This document shows, in pieces, positions 42,416 through 51,098 of a DNA stretch of 64,000 bases; within the stretch, counting starts at the first letter, position 1; each line of letters opens with the position of its first letter. The stretch is from Thermohalobaculum sp039821125 (GTDB taxonomy: Bacteria > Pseudomonadota > Alphaproteobacteria > Rhodobacterales > Rhodobacteraceae). The DNA is taken from the NCBI GenBank assembly GCA_039821125.1, contig JBCBOR010000005.1:62001-126000 (forward strand). The letters run 5' to 3'. Under the pieces are notes generated by a model. It was not told the origin of the DNA and made no database searches. It saw only the letters and a list, made by a program, of their open reading frames with translations. The position numbers and the translations under genes are program-made.

Positions 42416-43551
42416 TGGCGCGGATTGTCTTTCTGACCTGTCACTTGACCGGGACGGGGCACCTCGTGCGGACCCTCGTCTTGGCGCGAGCGGCGTTGGC
42501 CGAGGGGCACGCAGTGACCGTCATCAGCGGCGGGCGTCCGCTGGACCATCTCGACACAAGCGGGCTTGATCTGGTGCAACTGCCGCCGCTCACGGTGCAT
42601 GGTTTTGAGTTCTCTGTTCTGCGCCAGCCAGACGGTGCGCCCGCGTCCCCGGACTATATGGCGACACGCTCGGATCTGCTCGGCAAGACGTTGCAGGATC
42701 GTCGTCCCGACGCTTTGATCACCGAGCTCTTCCCTTTCGGACGCCGTGTGCTCGCGCCCGAGTTTGACCATGCGATTTCGGTGGCCCGCACCGTGCACCC
42801 GTCATGCGCGATCATCAGCTCGATCCGGGATGTGCCGGAACCAAAGCCCCGTCGGATCGCAGAGGTTGCAAAACGCGTCACCGATCTGCTCGACGCGGTC
42901 ATCGTGCATGGTGATCGGTCGGTCATACCGCTCGAGGCGACATGGCCGCTCCCGGATGCAGCAAGGTCCCGTGTTCGATATGCCGGATACCTCGGTGCAC
43001 ATCGCCCGATGCCTGGCGAGCCGCGTGGCGACACCGTGCTGGTTGCCGTCGGGGGAGGTGTGCTCGGGCGCGATCTTCTGCGCGTCGCCGTGGATGGTGC
43101 CGCACACACCTCCCGCCCCTGGCACATTCTGGTGGGCGGGGCCGATGCGCCGGATTTTGTCACGTCGCTCCGGGCGCAATCGCGTTCGGCGGATCTGCTG
43201 ATCGAGCCGGCACGCCCCGACTATCGCGTGTTGCTCGCCAAGGCGGCGGTATCTGTCAGCCTCTGTGGGTACAACACGGCTCTCGATCTGGCGCAGGAAA
43301 CGGTTCCTGCCCTGCTCGTTCCATCCGAAGAAGCTGGCGAGCAGGAACAGCTGATCCGGGCGCGACACTGGGCACAGTACGACAGGATCGAGCTGGTGCG
43401 CCTGCAGGACCTGACGCCTTACGATCTCGCCGCAACAACCACGCGCCTTGCCGAGGCCCGTTCGCGCGCCCCTCTGCCAATCGAGATTGACCGTGGCACA
43501 AAGGCCGTCGCCTTGATCCGCGAGGTGATCGCGTGCAAATCCAACGGATGA
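42415..43551 (+). CDS. Glycosyltransferase, MurG/GT28-like (second copy type)
   Basis: The 378-residue GT-B protein has an acceptor loop IVFLTCHLTGTGHLVRTLVLARAA and a donor-site half with VLVAVGGGVLGRDLL and VSLCGYNTALDLAQETVPALLVP. It has the same overall layout as the first gene of this set, but the sequences are quite diverged, so they likely make different linkages. It starts at the last base of the phosphatase stop codon region and overlaps the methyltransferase by ATGA. Confidence 0.8.
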   Translation: MARIVFLTCHLTGTGHLVRTLVLARAALAEGHAVTVISGGRPLDHLDTSGLDLVQLPPLTVHGFEFSVLRQPDGAPASPDYMATRSDLLGKTLQDRRPDALITELFPFGRRVLAPEFDHAISVARTVHPSCAIISSIRDVPEPKPRRIAEVAKRVTDLLDAVIVHGDRSVIPLEATWPLPDAARSRVRYAGYLGAHRPMPGEPRGDTVLVAVGGGVLGRDLLRVAVDGAAHTSRPWHILVGGADAPDFVTSLRAQSRSADLLIEPARPDYRVLLAKAAVSVSLCGYNTALDLAQETVPALLVPSEEAGEQEQLIRARHWAQYDRIELVRLQDLTPYDLAATTTRLAEARSRAPLPIEIDRGTKAVALIREVIACKSNG

Positions 43552-44255
43552 CCTCGCCCCGCCGCATCCATGACGTCGATGAACTCAACGCCCGGCTGCA
43601 GGAAATCACACGCCGCGTGCAGATCGACATGCGGTTTCTGCACGATGATCAGAGCCGCGCCTACGTGGTCGAGGCAACACGGGGCGCGGGGCGTGTTCTC
43701 GATGTCGGTGACGGGATGCGTGGGCATCGGGCTGCGATCGAAAGCACGATCGAGAGCCTCGATCTCAACGATATCGACTCCGCCGCAGAAAATCTGACGA
43801 GGCCTGATATCCTCGGCGACGTGTGTCAGCCTTTTCCCGAGTGGATGGCGGAACGCTATGACGCGGTTGTTGCGCTCGCGGTGCTGGAACATGTCTACGA
43901 TCCGCCTGCCGCGGTGGCAAATTTTCGCCGGTCGCTTCGGCCGGGCGGACAGCTCTTTCTCTATGTCCCCTGGATGTGGCGCTACCATGCCCCGCGCAGC
44001 CTCGTGTTCCAGGATTACCAACGGCTGAGCCGGGACGGTCTCGCGTACCTGTTGCGTGACTTCGACGATGTCACGCTGTTTCCGATCCGGGGCAAGTACA
44101 CGTCCATCCTGAACATGCTGAAGGTCTGGAAACGCGGGATCGAGCGTCGCACCGGTCCCTGGCTCGGACGCCTCATTGATGCAAGAACCTCGGATTTCCG
44201 AAACACGGTTCAGGCCAGTGGCTACTTTGTCCATGCGCGCAGTCCCACTGATTGA
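43548..44255 (+). CDS. Class I SAM-dependent methyltransferase
   Basis: The roughly 235-residue protein has a SAM-binding motif AGRVLDVGDGMRGH, followed by YDAVVALAVLEHVYDPPAAVANFRRSLRPGGQLFLYVPW, typical of Methyltransf_11-type enzymes. The ATG overlaps the previous stop as ATGA; a GTG at 43533 would add five residues. As the last gene of the glycan set it may cap or decorate the sugar chain. A hairpin follows downstream. Confidence 0.85.
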   Translation: MTSPRRIHDVDELNARLQEITRRVQIDMRFLHDDQSRAYVVEATRGAGRVLDVGDGMRGHRAAIESTIESLDLNDIDSAAENLTRPDILGDVCQPFPEWMAERYDAVVALAVLEHVYDPPAAVANFRRSLRPGGQLFLYVPWMWRYHAPRSLVFQDYQRLSRDGLAYLLRDFDDVTLFPIRGKYTSILNMLKVWKRGIERRTGPWLGRLIDARTSDFRNTVQASGYFVHARSPTD

Positions 44256-44284
44256 CGGCAAGACGGAGCCACCGAGCGCCAGCA

Positions 44285-44317
44285 CCCCGGTCCAGCCCGG
44301 AGAGCGACGGACCGGGG
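44285..44317. terminator. Hairpin between the convergent glycan operon and HD gene
   Basis: CCCCGGTCC (44285-44293) and GGACCGGGG (44309-44317) form a perfect 9-bp stem with a 15-nt loop in the 111-bp convergent gap. There is no T-run; it could act in both directions. Confidence 0.4.
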
Positions 44318-44366
44318 GTATGATCTTGTGCGCGGCACCGCCGCGCACGCCGGCAAGCTTGAGAGA

Positions 44367-44969
44367 TCAGAGCGCGGGCAGCCCCGTCACGAAACCTTCC
44401 TGAATGACCGCGGGATCATAGGCCTTGCGGGCAAACACGGCGCGCACCTCGTCTGCGAAGCTCTCCAGAGGGTCCATCGCGTAAGCCGGGTCGAAGCTTG
44501 CCTGATCCCAGCGCTCGCAGAAATCGACGCAGGACTGATAGCTGGGGTGACCGCGAAATTTCTCACGCTCCTCGCGGTCCCAGCCATAGTGATGCGCGTA
44601 GTAATACATCTGGAAGAGCCCATGATGCTCGACCACCCAGACAACCTCGTCACGCATGTAGGGCCGCATGATCTCGGCGGCGAAGCGGTCATGGTTCTGC
44701 GGGGCCAGCCCGTCCCCGATATCATGCAGCAGGGCTGCGACCACCCAATCCGTATCAGCCCCATCGCGCCTAGCCCGCGTTGCGCTTTGCAGACCATGCT
44801 CGAGCCGAGTGATCTTGTAGCCCGCCATGGTCTCGTCATCCTGGCGCGCCAGCTCCCGCAACAGCCGGTCCGCTGTGCCCTGGCGATGGATCTCCTCCAT
44901 CTGTTCCAGCATCTCATAATCTTCCCGCGTGCCTTGGGCCATCGCGGTGAAGGAGACGGTTTCGGTCAT
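44367..44969 (-). CDS. HD-domain protein with PhnZ/MIOX-like diiron ligand set
   Basis: This 200-residue cytoplasmic protein starts at ATG 44969 after GGAGG. Ligand-type residues line up with the mixed-valent diiron oxygenase PhnZ: H58 (RLEHGLQ), H82-D83 (ALLHDIGD), H93 (QNHDRFAAE), H115 or H116 (VVEHHGLF) and D155 (ERWDQASFD). H58 to H82 is 24 residues, as in PhnZ H34 to H58. The sixth ligand separates oxygenases from ordinary HD phosphohydrolases. Y51 precedes the first histidine, as does the gating Tyr of PhnZ. It lies 20 bp after the ABC permease gene, so it probably acts on the imported substrate. The substrate is unknown. Confidence 0.8.
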   Translation of the reverse strand: MTETVSFTAMAQGTREDYEMLEQMEEIHRQGTADRLLRELARQDDETMAGYKITRLEHGLQSATRARRDGADTDWVVAALLHDIGDGLAPQNHDRFAAEIMRPYMRDEVVWVVEHHGLFQMYYYAHHYGWDREEREKFRGHPSYQSCVDFCERWDQASFDPAYAMDPLESFADEVRAVFARKAYDPAVIQEGFVTGLPAL

Positions 44970-44988
44970 CGCAGAACCTCCGGTGAGA

Positions 44989-46143
44989 TCAGGAATAGGG
45001 ATCGAGCGCGTCGCGCAATGCATCGCCCACAAAGCTGAACGCCAGCACCACAAGGATGACGGGCACCATGGGCAGGAGAATCCAAGGATAGATCTCGAGC
45101 GCGCCGAGGCCAAGGTTCAAAGCGTCATTCAGCATCAGTCCCCAACTGACCGAGGGTGGCCTGATCCCGAAGCCCAGGAACGACAGCGCCGTCTCGCCCA
45201 GAATCATCGCCGGGATCGACAGCGACGCCGAGGCGATCAGGTGGCTCATGAAGTTCGGCATCATGTGCGCGCGGATCACGCGAGACGGTTTGGCGCCCAT
45301 CAATTCGGCGGCGCGCACGTAGTCCTCCTCGCGCAGCGCGAGGAATTTACTTCGGACCGCCCGCGCGAGACCGGGCCAGTCCAACAGCCCCAGGATCACG
45401 GATATCATCGCGAACACGGCCAGGGAGTTCCAGTTCACCGGCACCGCTGCGGACAGCGCCAGCCAGATCGGCAGTTCTGGCAGGGACCGGAAAATCTCGA
45501 TCAGCCGCTGCACGGTCGCATCAATCCATCCACCGAAATACCCGGCCATTCCGCCGAGAACCAAGCCAATCACGAAGCTGACGGTCACGCCGATCAGACC
45601 GATCGTCATCGAGAGACGTGCGCCGTGCAGTATGCGGCTGAGCACATCACGCCCCAGCCGATCCGAGCCCATCAGGTGCAGCGCACCGCCCTCGGGCGGG
45701 CAGATCAGGTGGAACCGGCTCTCGAACAGACCCAGCAGGTGATAGGTCTCCCCGCAGGTGGTCAGCACGGGAACCGGCTGCATGATGTGGTCGTTCATGG
45801 TCGACTTCACCAGACCGGTTGTCCGGTCATAGACCGTCTCGGTCGGGTACGTGTGCAGGCCGACATACTCGCCCTGATGGAACAGGTACAACCCCTGCGG
45901 CGGGGCGTAGATATTGTCCTCATTGAACCGATTCGGATCGTAGGGCGCGATCACTTCCATGAAGGGCAGCATCGCGTAGATCAGCACCAGGAAGACCAGA
46001 CAGAGAACGCCCAGCCGATGACGGCGGAACCGGCGCCAGACCAGCACATAGGTTGGCGCATCGAGATCCGTGCGATCCAGGATCTGCCGCTCGGCATCAG
46101 GGTTGTACCCGTCATCGGCGACGTAGTGAGGCATATCCGTCAT
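44989..46143 (-). CDS. ABC transporter permease, DppC/OppC type
   Basis: The 384-residue inner-membrane permease has an N-terminal cytoplasmic tail, a first helix (LGVLCLVFLVLIYAMLPFMEV), a long periplasmic insert (about 65-165) and five further helices. The DppC signature GSDRLGRDVLSRILHGARLS and the EAA loop EEDYVRAAELMGAKPSRVIRAHMMPN are clear. The periplasmic insert is longer than in typical DppC and may contact the large binding protein. It starts 3 bp after the DppB-type gene and is followed after 20 bp by the HD gene. Confidence 0.93.
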   Translation of the reverse strand: MTDMPHYVADDGYNPDAERQILDRTDLDAPTYVLVWRRFRRHRLGVLCLVFLVLIYAMLPFMEVIAPYDPNRFNEDNIYAPPQGLYLFHQGEYVGLHTYPTETVYDRTTGLVKSTMNDHIMQPVPVLTTCGETYHLLGLFESRFHLICPPEGGALHLMGSDRLGRDVLSRILHGARLSMTIGLIGVTVSFVIGLVLGGMAGYFGGWIDATVQRLIEIFRSLPELPIWLALSAAVPVNWNSLAVFAMISVILGLLDWPGLARAVRSKFLALREEDYVRAAELMGAKPSRVIRAHMMPNFMSHLIASASLSIPAMILGETALSFLGFGIRPPSVSWGLMLNDALNLGLGALEIYPWILLPMVPVILVVLAFSFVGDALRDALDPYS

Positions 46144-46146
46144 CGC

Positions 46147-47175
46147 TTACGCCCCTTTGCGTCCGCCACCGATCCGGATGCGCGGATCGAGCACGGCCAG
46201 CAGAATGTCCGAGATCAACATGCCCACCAGCGTCAGGGCGCTGACAAACAGAAGAATGAAGCCGGACATGTAGACATCCTGGCTTTTCAGCGCCTGCAGC
46301 AGGATCGGGCCGATCGTGGGCAGGCTCATCACGACTGAGATCATGACCGAGCCGGACACCAGTTGCGGCATCAGGTTGCCGATATCGGCGACAAACGGGT
46401 TCAGCGCCATCCGCAGCGGGTACTTGATCACCCGCGTGGTCGGCGCGACACCCTTGGCCCGGGCGGTCTCGACATAGGGTTTGTAGAGCTCGTCCATCAG
46501 GTTGGCGCGCAGCCGGCGCATCACGGCCGCCGCGGCAGATGTCCCGATGACGATGGTCGGTACGATCAGGTGGGTCAGGATCGAGAGGAACTTGTCCCAA
46601 CTCATCGGCTGGCCCTCGTATTCCCGCGCCATCAGCCCGCCGATCGGAATGTCGAAATACTGCGCACCGTAGAACAGCATGATCAGCGCCAGCAGGAAGT
46701 TCGGCGTCGCAAGACCGATGTACCCGATCAGGCTGGCGGAATAGTCGATCCACGAGTTGGCCCGGACGGCGGCAATGGTGCCAAGCGGCAGCGCCACCAC
46801 ATAGACGAAGAGCAGGGCGGCGAAGTTCACCACGACGGTCAGCCACGCGGTTTCACCAATTACCTCGGCAACCGGCTGTTCCAGTTCGAACGACCAACCG
46901 AGATCGCCCTGGATCAGGCCGGAAAATCCGTGGATCCCCGGCGCAAAGCCCATCCAGATCAGGTACTGCTGCCACACCGGCTTATCCAGCGCATACTCCG
47001 CCATCAACTGCTCGGCCTTGGCGATCCCGGCCTCCTCGCCCGTCGCCTTCATTTCAGCGATCTGGTTCGAGAGGTAGTTGCCTTCAGGCAGGTTGATGAT
47101 GACGAAGATCAGCACCGAAATCGCGGCCAGCGTGATGAGCATGGTCGCGAACCGGCGCAGCAGGAAGACGATCAC
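46147..47175 (-). CDS. ABC transporter permease, DppB/OppB type
   Basis: This 342-residue permease has six predicted helices: MIVFLLRRFATMLITLAAISVLIF at the N-terminus, then a periplasmic segment, and the EAA loop RRLRANLMDELYKPYVETARAKG. It pairs with the DppC-type permease to form the membrane pore of a family-5 importer. Its start overlaps the stop of the binding-protein gene as ATGA, showing one operon. Confidence 0.93.
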   Translation of the reverse strand: MIVFLLRRFATMLITLAAISVLIFVIINLPEGNYLSNQIAEMKATGEEAGIAKAEQLMAEYALDKPVWQQYLIWMGFAPGIHGFSGLIQGDLGWSFELEQPVAEVIGETAWLTVVVNFAALLFVYVVALPLGTIAAVRANSWIDYSASLIGYIGLATPNFLLALIMLFYGAQYFDIPIGGLMAREYEGQPMSWDKFLSILTHLIVPTIVIGTSAAAAVMRRLRANLMDELYKPYVETARAKGVAPTTRVIKYPLRMALNPFVADIGNLMPQLVSGSVMISVVMSLPTIGPILLQALKSQDVYMSGFILLFVSALTLVGMLISDILLAVLDPRIRIGGGRKGA

Positions 47176-49196
47176 CTGACGCGTCCCCCTTCGAAGAAGA
47201 ACTCGTCCATCCGGTGAACGCCAAGCTGTCCGCCGGGATCCCAGGCATAGATCCCTTGTGCCGGGACATTTCGAAGCTCGGCATCGTGAACCAGCGGGAT
47301 CGGTGCCCGCGCGACCGTGCCGATGCAGAAGACCTGATCGGCATGGATGTCGAGCATGCGCCGCCAGGCTGCCGATTTCGTCGCATCATCCGAAGCGGTC
47401 GACCAACGCTCGAACTGTTCCATCAACTCGACAGCCTCTGGGATGTCGGGTGCCTCCCCGGCCGAGCCCTTGGTCTGGTAGTACTGACCCCATTTCGGCC
47501 ACGTATAAGTCGCCTGATCGACCGGGGCGAGTTCGGTCGGAGCGTTGAGAGCAGTCGGAATGCCGATATTCCAGCCGTTGGTGGCCACCATCATCGACTT
47601 TCCCGCGTAGGCCCGGTTCCGCATGACTTCGCGGTCGAGAGGTTTGACCAGCAGACGGATCCCGACCTGCTGCCACGTCGCCGTGATCAGTTCGAGCGTA
47701 TCGTTCACCTCTTTGCGCTCGCCCATCGTCTCGACGATGATTTCCATAAGCCGCCCGTCTGGCAGGCGGCGGATCCCGGCCGGGTTGCGCTCGGTCAGGC
47801 CGAGTTCATCGAGCAGACGGTTCGCCTCCTCGATGTCCAGACGCGCCCAGGCGGTCGCACGCTCCTCGTTGAAGAACGGGCTTTCCTCGAGCGCCGAGAC
47901 GCCGCGCTCGGCCGCGAGACCATAGTAGAGCACCTTGTTGATCGCCTTGCGGCTGATCGCGAGACTGAGCGCGCGGCGGAAGCGCACATCGCGAAACAGG
48001 CCGCGCCAGACCGGATCGACATAGTTGAGGTTGGGGTAGAGCGCGACCTCGCTGGCCGAACCCGATTGCCAGAGGCGGGTGACAAACCCGTTTTCGTCCT
48101 GCTTTGCCTTCAGCACGGGGGCGTTCGAAAAGCTGAGGCTGCGCACCTGCAGCGTCGCCTCTCCCAAGGCTGCCTTGGCGGAAATCAGGTTCGAGGCGGC
48201 GATCTCAAGCTCGACATTTTCCACATAGGGCAGTTGCCGCCCCTCGGTGTCGATGCGGTGGTAGAAAGGATTGCGCACCAATGTGTAGCGCTTCGAGTTC
48301 TTCTTGTTGGTGTTCACCCAAGGCTGCAGCACGGGCAGTTTTGGATTGTCGTTCTTGTAGAGATTATCCTTGCGATTGTGCAGCGCGGCCCAGGCCTTCT
48401 TGCCCGAACTCTCGACCCGTTCGGCCAGTTTCGCGGCAGGCGCATAGTTCTTGTGATACTTCTTCATGTAGTGCGCCGGGCGATAGATATAGACCGGGCG
48501 TGCCTTGGCCAGCGCAGGCAGGAAACCGGGGTTCGGCATCGGCCAGGTGTAAGAGATCGTCACCTCGTCGATCACCTCGACCACCGGCGGCTTCCCGTCC
48601 GCCAGCAACTGTACCGGCGGGCCTGCGGGGGACAGTTCCTCGTTCAGCGCGACATCTTCCCACCAATAGCGCAGGTCTTCGGTGGTGAACGGCTTGCCGT
48701 CTGACCATTTGTGGCCCCGGCGCAATATCAGCGTGACCTTGCGCCCGCCTTCTTCAACCCGATAGTCGCGGAGGATATCGGGGACCAGATCATAATTGTC
48801 ATCGTAGGCGACCAGCCGGGCATAGCCCCAGACGGACATGTACCGTACGTCTTTAGAGCGCGAGACGAACATCTTCAACGTGCCGCCATGGAGCCCGGGC
48901 TCGCGTCCCCGCTCCGCAAGATACACGACCAGTGGCTCCACCGGCACCCGGTCCTGGATTGGCGGCAGATCGCCCTCTGGCTGAACCTGGTGCTGAAGAA
49001 GGAGGTTCTCGACCAGTTTTCCCGGGTAGACCGTCGGAGCCGGATCGGGCTGGATCTCTGGTTCGGTAATGGACACCGCCGGGATCGGTGCCGGATCATC
49101 CGTCGCCGTCTGGGCGCTAGAGACAGACGCGACAAGGAGCAGCGGAGCTGCAAGACGCGTCGTTGCGAAAAGACGTGGTGTCCAATCTGAGATCAT
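47172..49196 (-). CDS. ABC transporter substrate-binding protein, family 5 (peptide/opine type)
   Basis: The 674-residue periplasmic protein has an N-terminal signal (LFATTRLAAPLLLVASVSSAQ). The family-5 core follows (MSVWGYARLVAYDDNYDLVPDILRDY, ILRRGHKWSDGKPFTTEDLRYWWED, DVRFRRALSLAISRKAINKVLYYG). It is larger than DppA/OppA (about 530) and resembles the long branch used for opines, peptides and other compounds. The start ATG overlaps the ATPase stop as ATGA. The ligand cannot be read from sequence; the downstream HD oxygenase-like protein suggests it is a compound then oxidised. Confidence 0.9.
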   Translation of the reverse strand: MISDWTPRLFATTRLAAPLLLVASVSSAQTATDDPAPIPAVSITEPEIQPDPAPTVYPGKLVENLLLQHQVQPEGDLPPIQDRVPVEPLVVYLAERGREPGLHGGTLKMFVSRSKDVRYMSVWGYARLVAYDDNYDLVPDILRDYRVEEGGRKVTLILRRGHKWSDGKPFTTEDLRYWWEDVALNEELSPAGPPVQLLADGKPPVVEVIDEVTISYTWPMPNPGFLPALAKARPVYIYRPAHYMKKYHKNYAPAAKLAERVESSGKKAWAALHNRKDNLYKNDNPKLPVLQPWVNTNKKNSKRYTLVRNPFYHRIDTEGRQLPYVENVELEIAASNLISAKAALGEATLQVRSLSFSNAPVLKAKQDENGFVTRLWQSGSASEVALYPNLNYVDPVWRGLFRDVRFRRALSLAISRKAINKVLYYGLAAERGVSALEESPFFNEERATAWARLDIEEANRLLDELGLTERNPAGIRRLPDGRLMEIIVETMGERKEVNDTLELITATWQQVGIRLLVKPLDREVMRNRAYAGKSMMVATNGWNIGIPTALNAPTELAPVDQATYTWPKWGQYYQTKGSAGEAPDIPEAVELMEQFERWSTASDDATKSAAWRRMLDIHADQVFCIGTVARAPIPLVHDAELRNVPAQGIYAWDPGGQLGVHRMDEFFFEGGRVR

Positions 49197-50959
49197 GCGG
49201 CTGCCCTCACGAGATGACCGGGGGATACTTCTTTCAATGCCGGCGCGGCATCGCCCTGATAGCCGAATGGATCGGGCCATGTCTCTGGCTCGCCCGCTCC
49301 GGCAGCGACGGCCTTCAGATCCAGACGCTTGTCCATGTCGGGCTCAGGGCTGGCCGCGATCAGCGCGCGGGTATAGGGATGGCGTGGATCATTGAAGACG
49401 CAATCGGCGGCACCTTCCTCGACCACGCGGCCACGGCGCATCACCATCACGCGGTCGGCAAGCTTTGCGACAACCGCAAGATCGTGGCTGATGAAGAGAT
49501 AGCTGAGGCCCATCTCCTCGCGCAGCTCGGCCAGCAGCTCCAGCACTTCCTTCTGGACAGAGACATCCAGCGCCGAGGTTGGCTCGTCACAGACCAGAAG
49601 CTCTGGTTGCAGGGCGAGCGCGCGCGCAATCGCGATACGCTGACGCTGGCCGCCGGAGAACGCATGCGGGAACCGGGCGAGATGGTCAGCCGAGAGGCCA
49701 ACGCGCCCCATCAGATAAGCCGCCCGGTCGCGCCGTTCGGACCGCGAGCCAACGCCATGGATTTTCAACGGCTCGGTCAGGATATCCTGTACCGACATGC
49801 GCGGGCTCAGCGCTGCGTAGGGGTCCTGGAACACCATCTGCGCCTTTCGGCGGAAGGCGGTCATGGCACTGCCTGACAGGGTCGGGATATCGCAGAACAC
49901 ACCGTCGGCGCCGCAGAACTCCATGGTTGCGCCCGGATCCGGGCGCTCCGCCCGCAGCATCAGCTTGGCGACGGTGGACTTGCCCGAGCCGCTCTCACCG
50001 ACAACCGCAATCGTCTTGCCACGCTCGAGCACCATGTTGAAATCGGCCACTGCACGCACGGGGCTGTCATCTTTCCCAAAGGATTTCCGGCGTCCGGGAT
50101 ATGTCTTGGAGAGATTGCTGACCCGCATAATCGCATCGACGCCCGGGTCTTCATGGCAGGCAATATCCGTTGGTACAGTCGGCGCCGCCTCGATCAGAGC
50201 CTTGGTGTAGCCATGGCCGGGATTGGCAAGCACCGTCCGCGCCGGACCGCTCTCGACGATCTTGCCCTTGCGCAGGACGACGATCTTGTCCGCCATATTG
50301 GCAACGACACCCAGATCATGCGTGATCATGATCACCGACATCTGGTGATCGCGCTGCAAACGGTTGAGCAGATCAAGAACCATAGCCTGCGTTGTCACAT
50401 CGAGCGCTGTCGTCGGCTCGTCCGCGATCACCAGCGAGGGCTGCCCGACCATTGCCATGGCAATCACTGCGCGCTGGCGCAAACCACCGGACAGCTCGAA
50501 CGGGTAGGCCGCCCAGGCGCGCTCGGGCGAGGGGAAGCCGACCTCGCGGAAAATCTCCAGAACGGCTTTCTTGGGGTCGCCCTTGTGGCCGTGCACCTTG
50601 AGCACCTCAGCCACCTGTGCGCCAACCGTGTGCAGCGGCGAGAGGGCGCTCATCGGTTCCTGAAAGATCATCGAAATCTTCGCGCCGCGGATCGCCCGAA
50701 GCTGTCGGTCGCGCAGGTTGAGCAGATCGACCCGCTCGGTTCCCGTATCGAACAGGGCGGCACCTCGCGTGATCTTCGCCGCGCGCGGCAAAAGCCGCAT
50801 CAGCGACTTTCCTGTCAGGGTTTTGCCGGAGCCGGACTCGCCCACCAGCGCCAGAACCTCACCCGGTTCCACCGAGAACGAGACGCAATCTACGACCGGC
50901 GGTGCGATCCCGGCCGGACCAAAAGAGATGGTCAGATCCTCGACGCTTAAAAGCGGCAT
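49193..50959 (-). CDS. ABC transporter double ATPase (DppD-DppF fusion)
   Basis: The 588-residue protein has two complete ABC domains. The first (about 1-260) has Walker A ALVGESGSGKTLTGKS and signature LSGGLRQRAVIAMAM. The second (about 285-550) has VVGESGSGKSTVAKLM, signature FSGGQRQRIAIARAL and LLVCDEPTSALD. ATG 50959 is right after GGGGAG; an upstream in-frame extension is not family-like. It energises the two permeases downstream and heads the operon. Its upstream 133-bp region contains a palindrome. Confidence 0.93.
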   Translation of the reverse strand: MPLLSVEDLTISFGPAGIAPPVVDCVSFSVEPGEVLALVGESGSGKTLTGKSLMRLLPRAAKITRGAALFDTGTERVDLLNLRDRQLRAIRGAKISMIFQEPMSALSPLHTVGAQVAEVLKVHGHKGDPKKAVLEIFREVGFPSPERAWAAYPFELSGGLRQRAVIAMAMVGQPSLVIADEPTTALDVTTQAMVLDLLNRLQRDHQMSVIMITHDLGVVANMADKIVVLRKGKIVESGPARTVLANPGHGYTKALIEAAPTVPTDIACHEDPGVDAIMRVSNLSKTYPGRRKSFGKDDSPVRAVADFNMVLERGKTIAVVGESGSGKSTVAKLMLRAERPDPGATMEFCGADGVFCDIPTLSGSAMTAFRRKAQMVFQDPYAALSPRMSVQDILTEPLKIHGVGSRSERRDRAAYLMGRVGLSADHLARFPHAFSGGQRQRIAIARALALQPELLVCDEPTSALDVSVQKEVLELLAELREEMGLSYLFISHDLAVVAKLADRVMVMRRGRVVEEGAADCVFNDPRHPYTRALIAASPEPDMDKRLDLKAVAAGAGEPETWPDPFGYQGDAAPALKEVSPGHLVRAAA

Positions 50960-51086
50960 CTCCCCAGTACCTTGATAACTCCGGACGCGCAGCTTTCCCC
51001 CTGCGCGCGCACAATGCGACATGCGGAGAGGATACTGCAAGTGAAGAGTTGACGGCAGCTTTCCCGACAGTCTTGACAGGAGGTTA

Positions 51087-51098
51087 TTGTGATCACAA
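51087..51098. promoter_or_regulatory. 12-bp perfect palindrome upstream of the ABC/HD operon
   Basis: TTGTGATCACAA is fully self-complementary and overlaps the stop of the PhnD-like gene, about 130 bp before the ABC ATPase start. It resembles a dimeric-regulator operator (CRP/FNR-like TGTGA-TCACA with no central gap). Regulator unknown. Confidence 0.35.

Noticed and set aside
44929..48704. Plus-strand frames of 469 and 496 codons opposite the permease and binding-protein genes
   Set aside because: Very rich in Gln, Arg and His; opposite well-conserved ABC transporter genes.
51060..51085. CTGTCAA and CTGTCGG on the minus strand upstream of the ABC operon as a Pho box
   Set aside because: Half-sites are 9 bp apart instead of 11 and lack the A/T linker.
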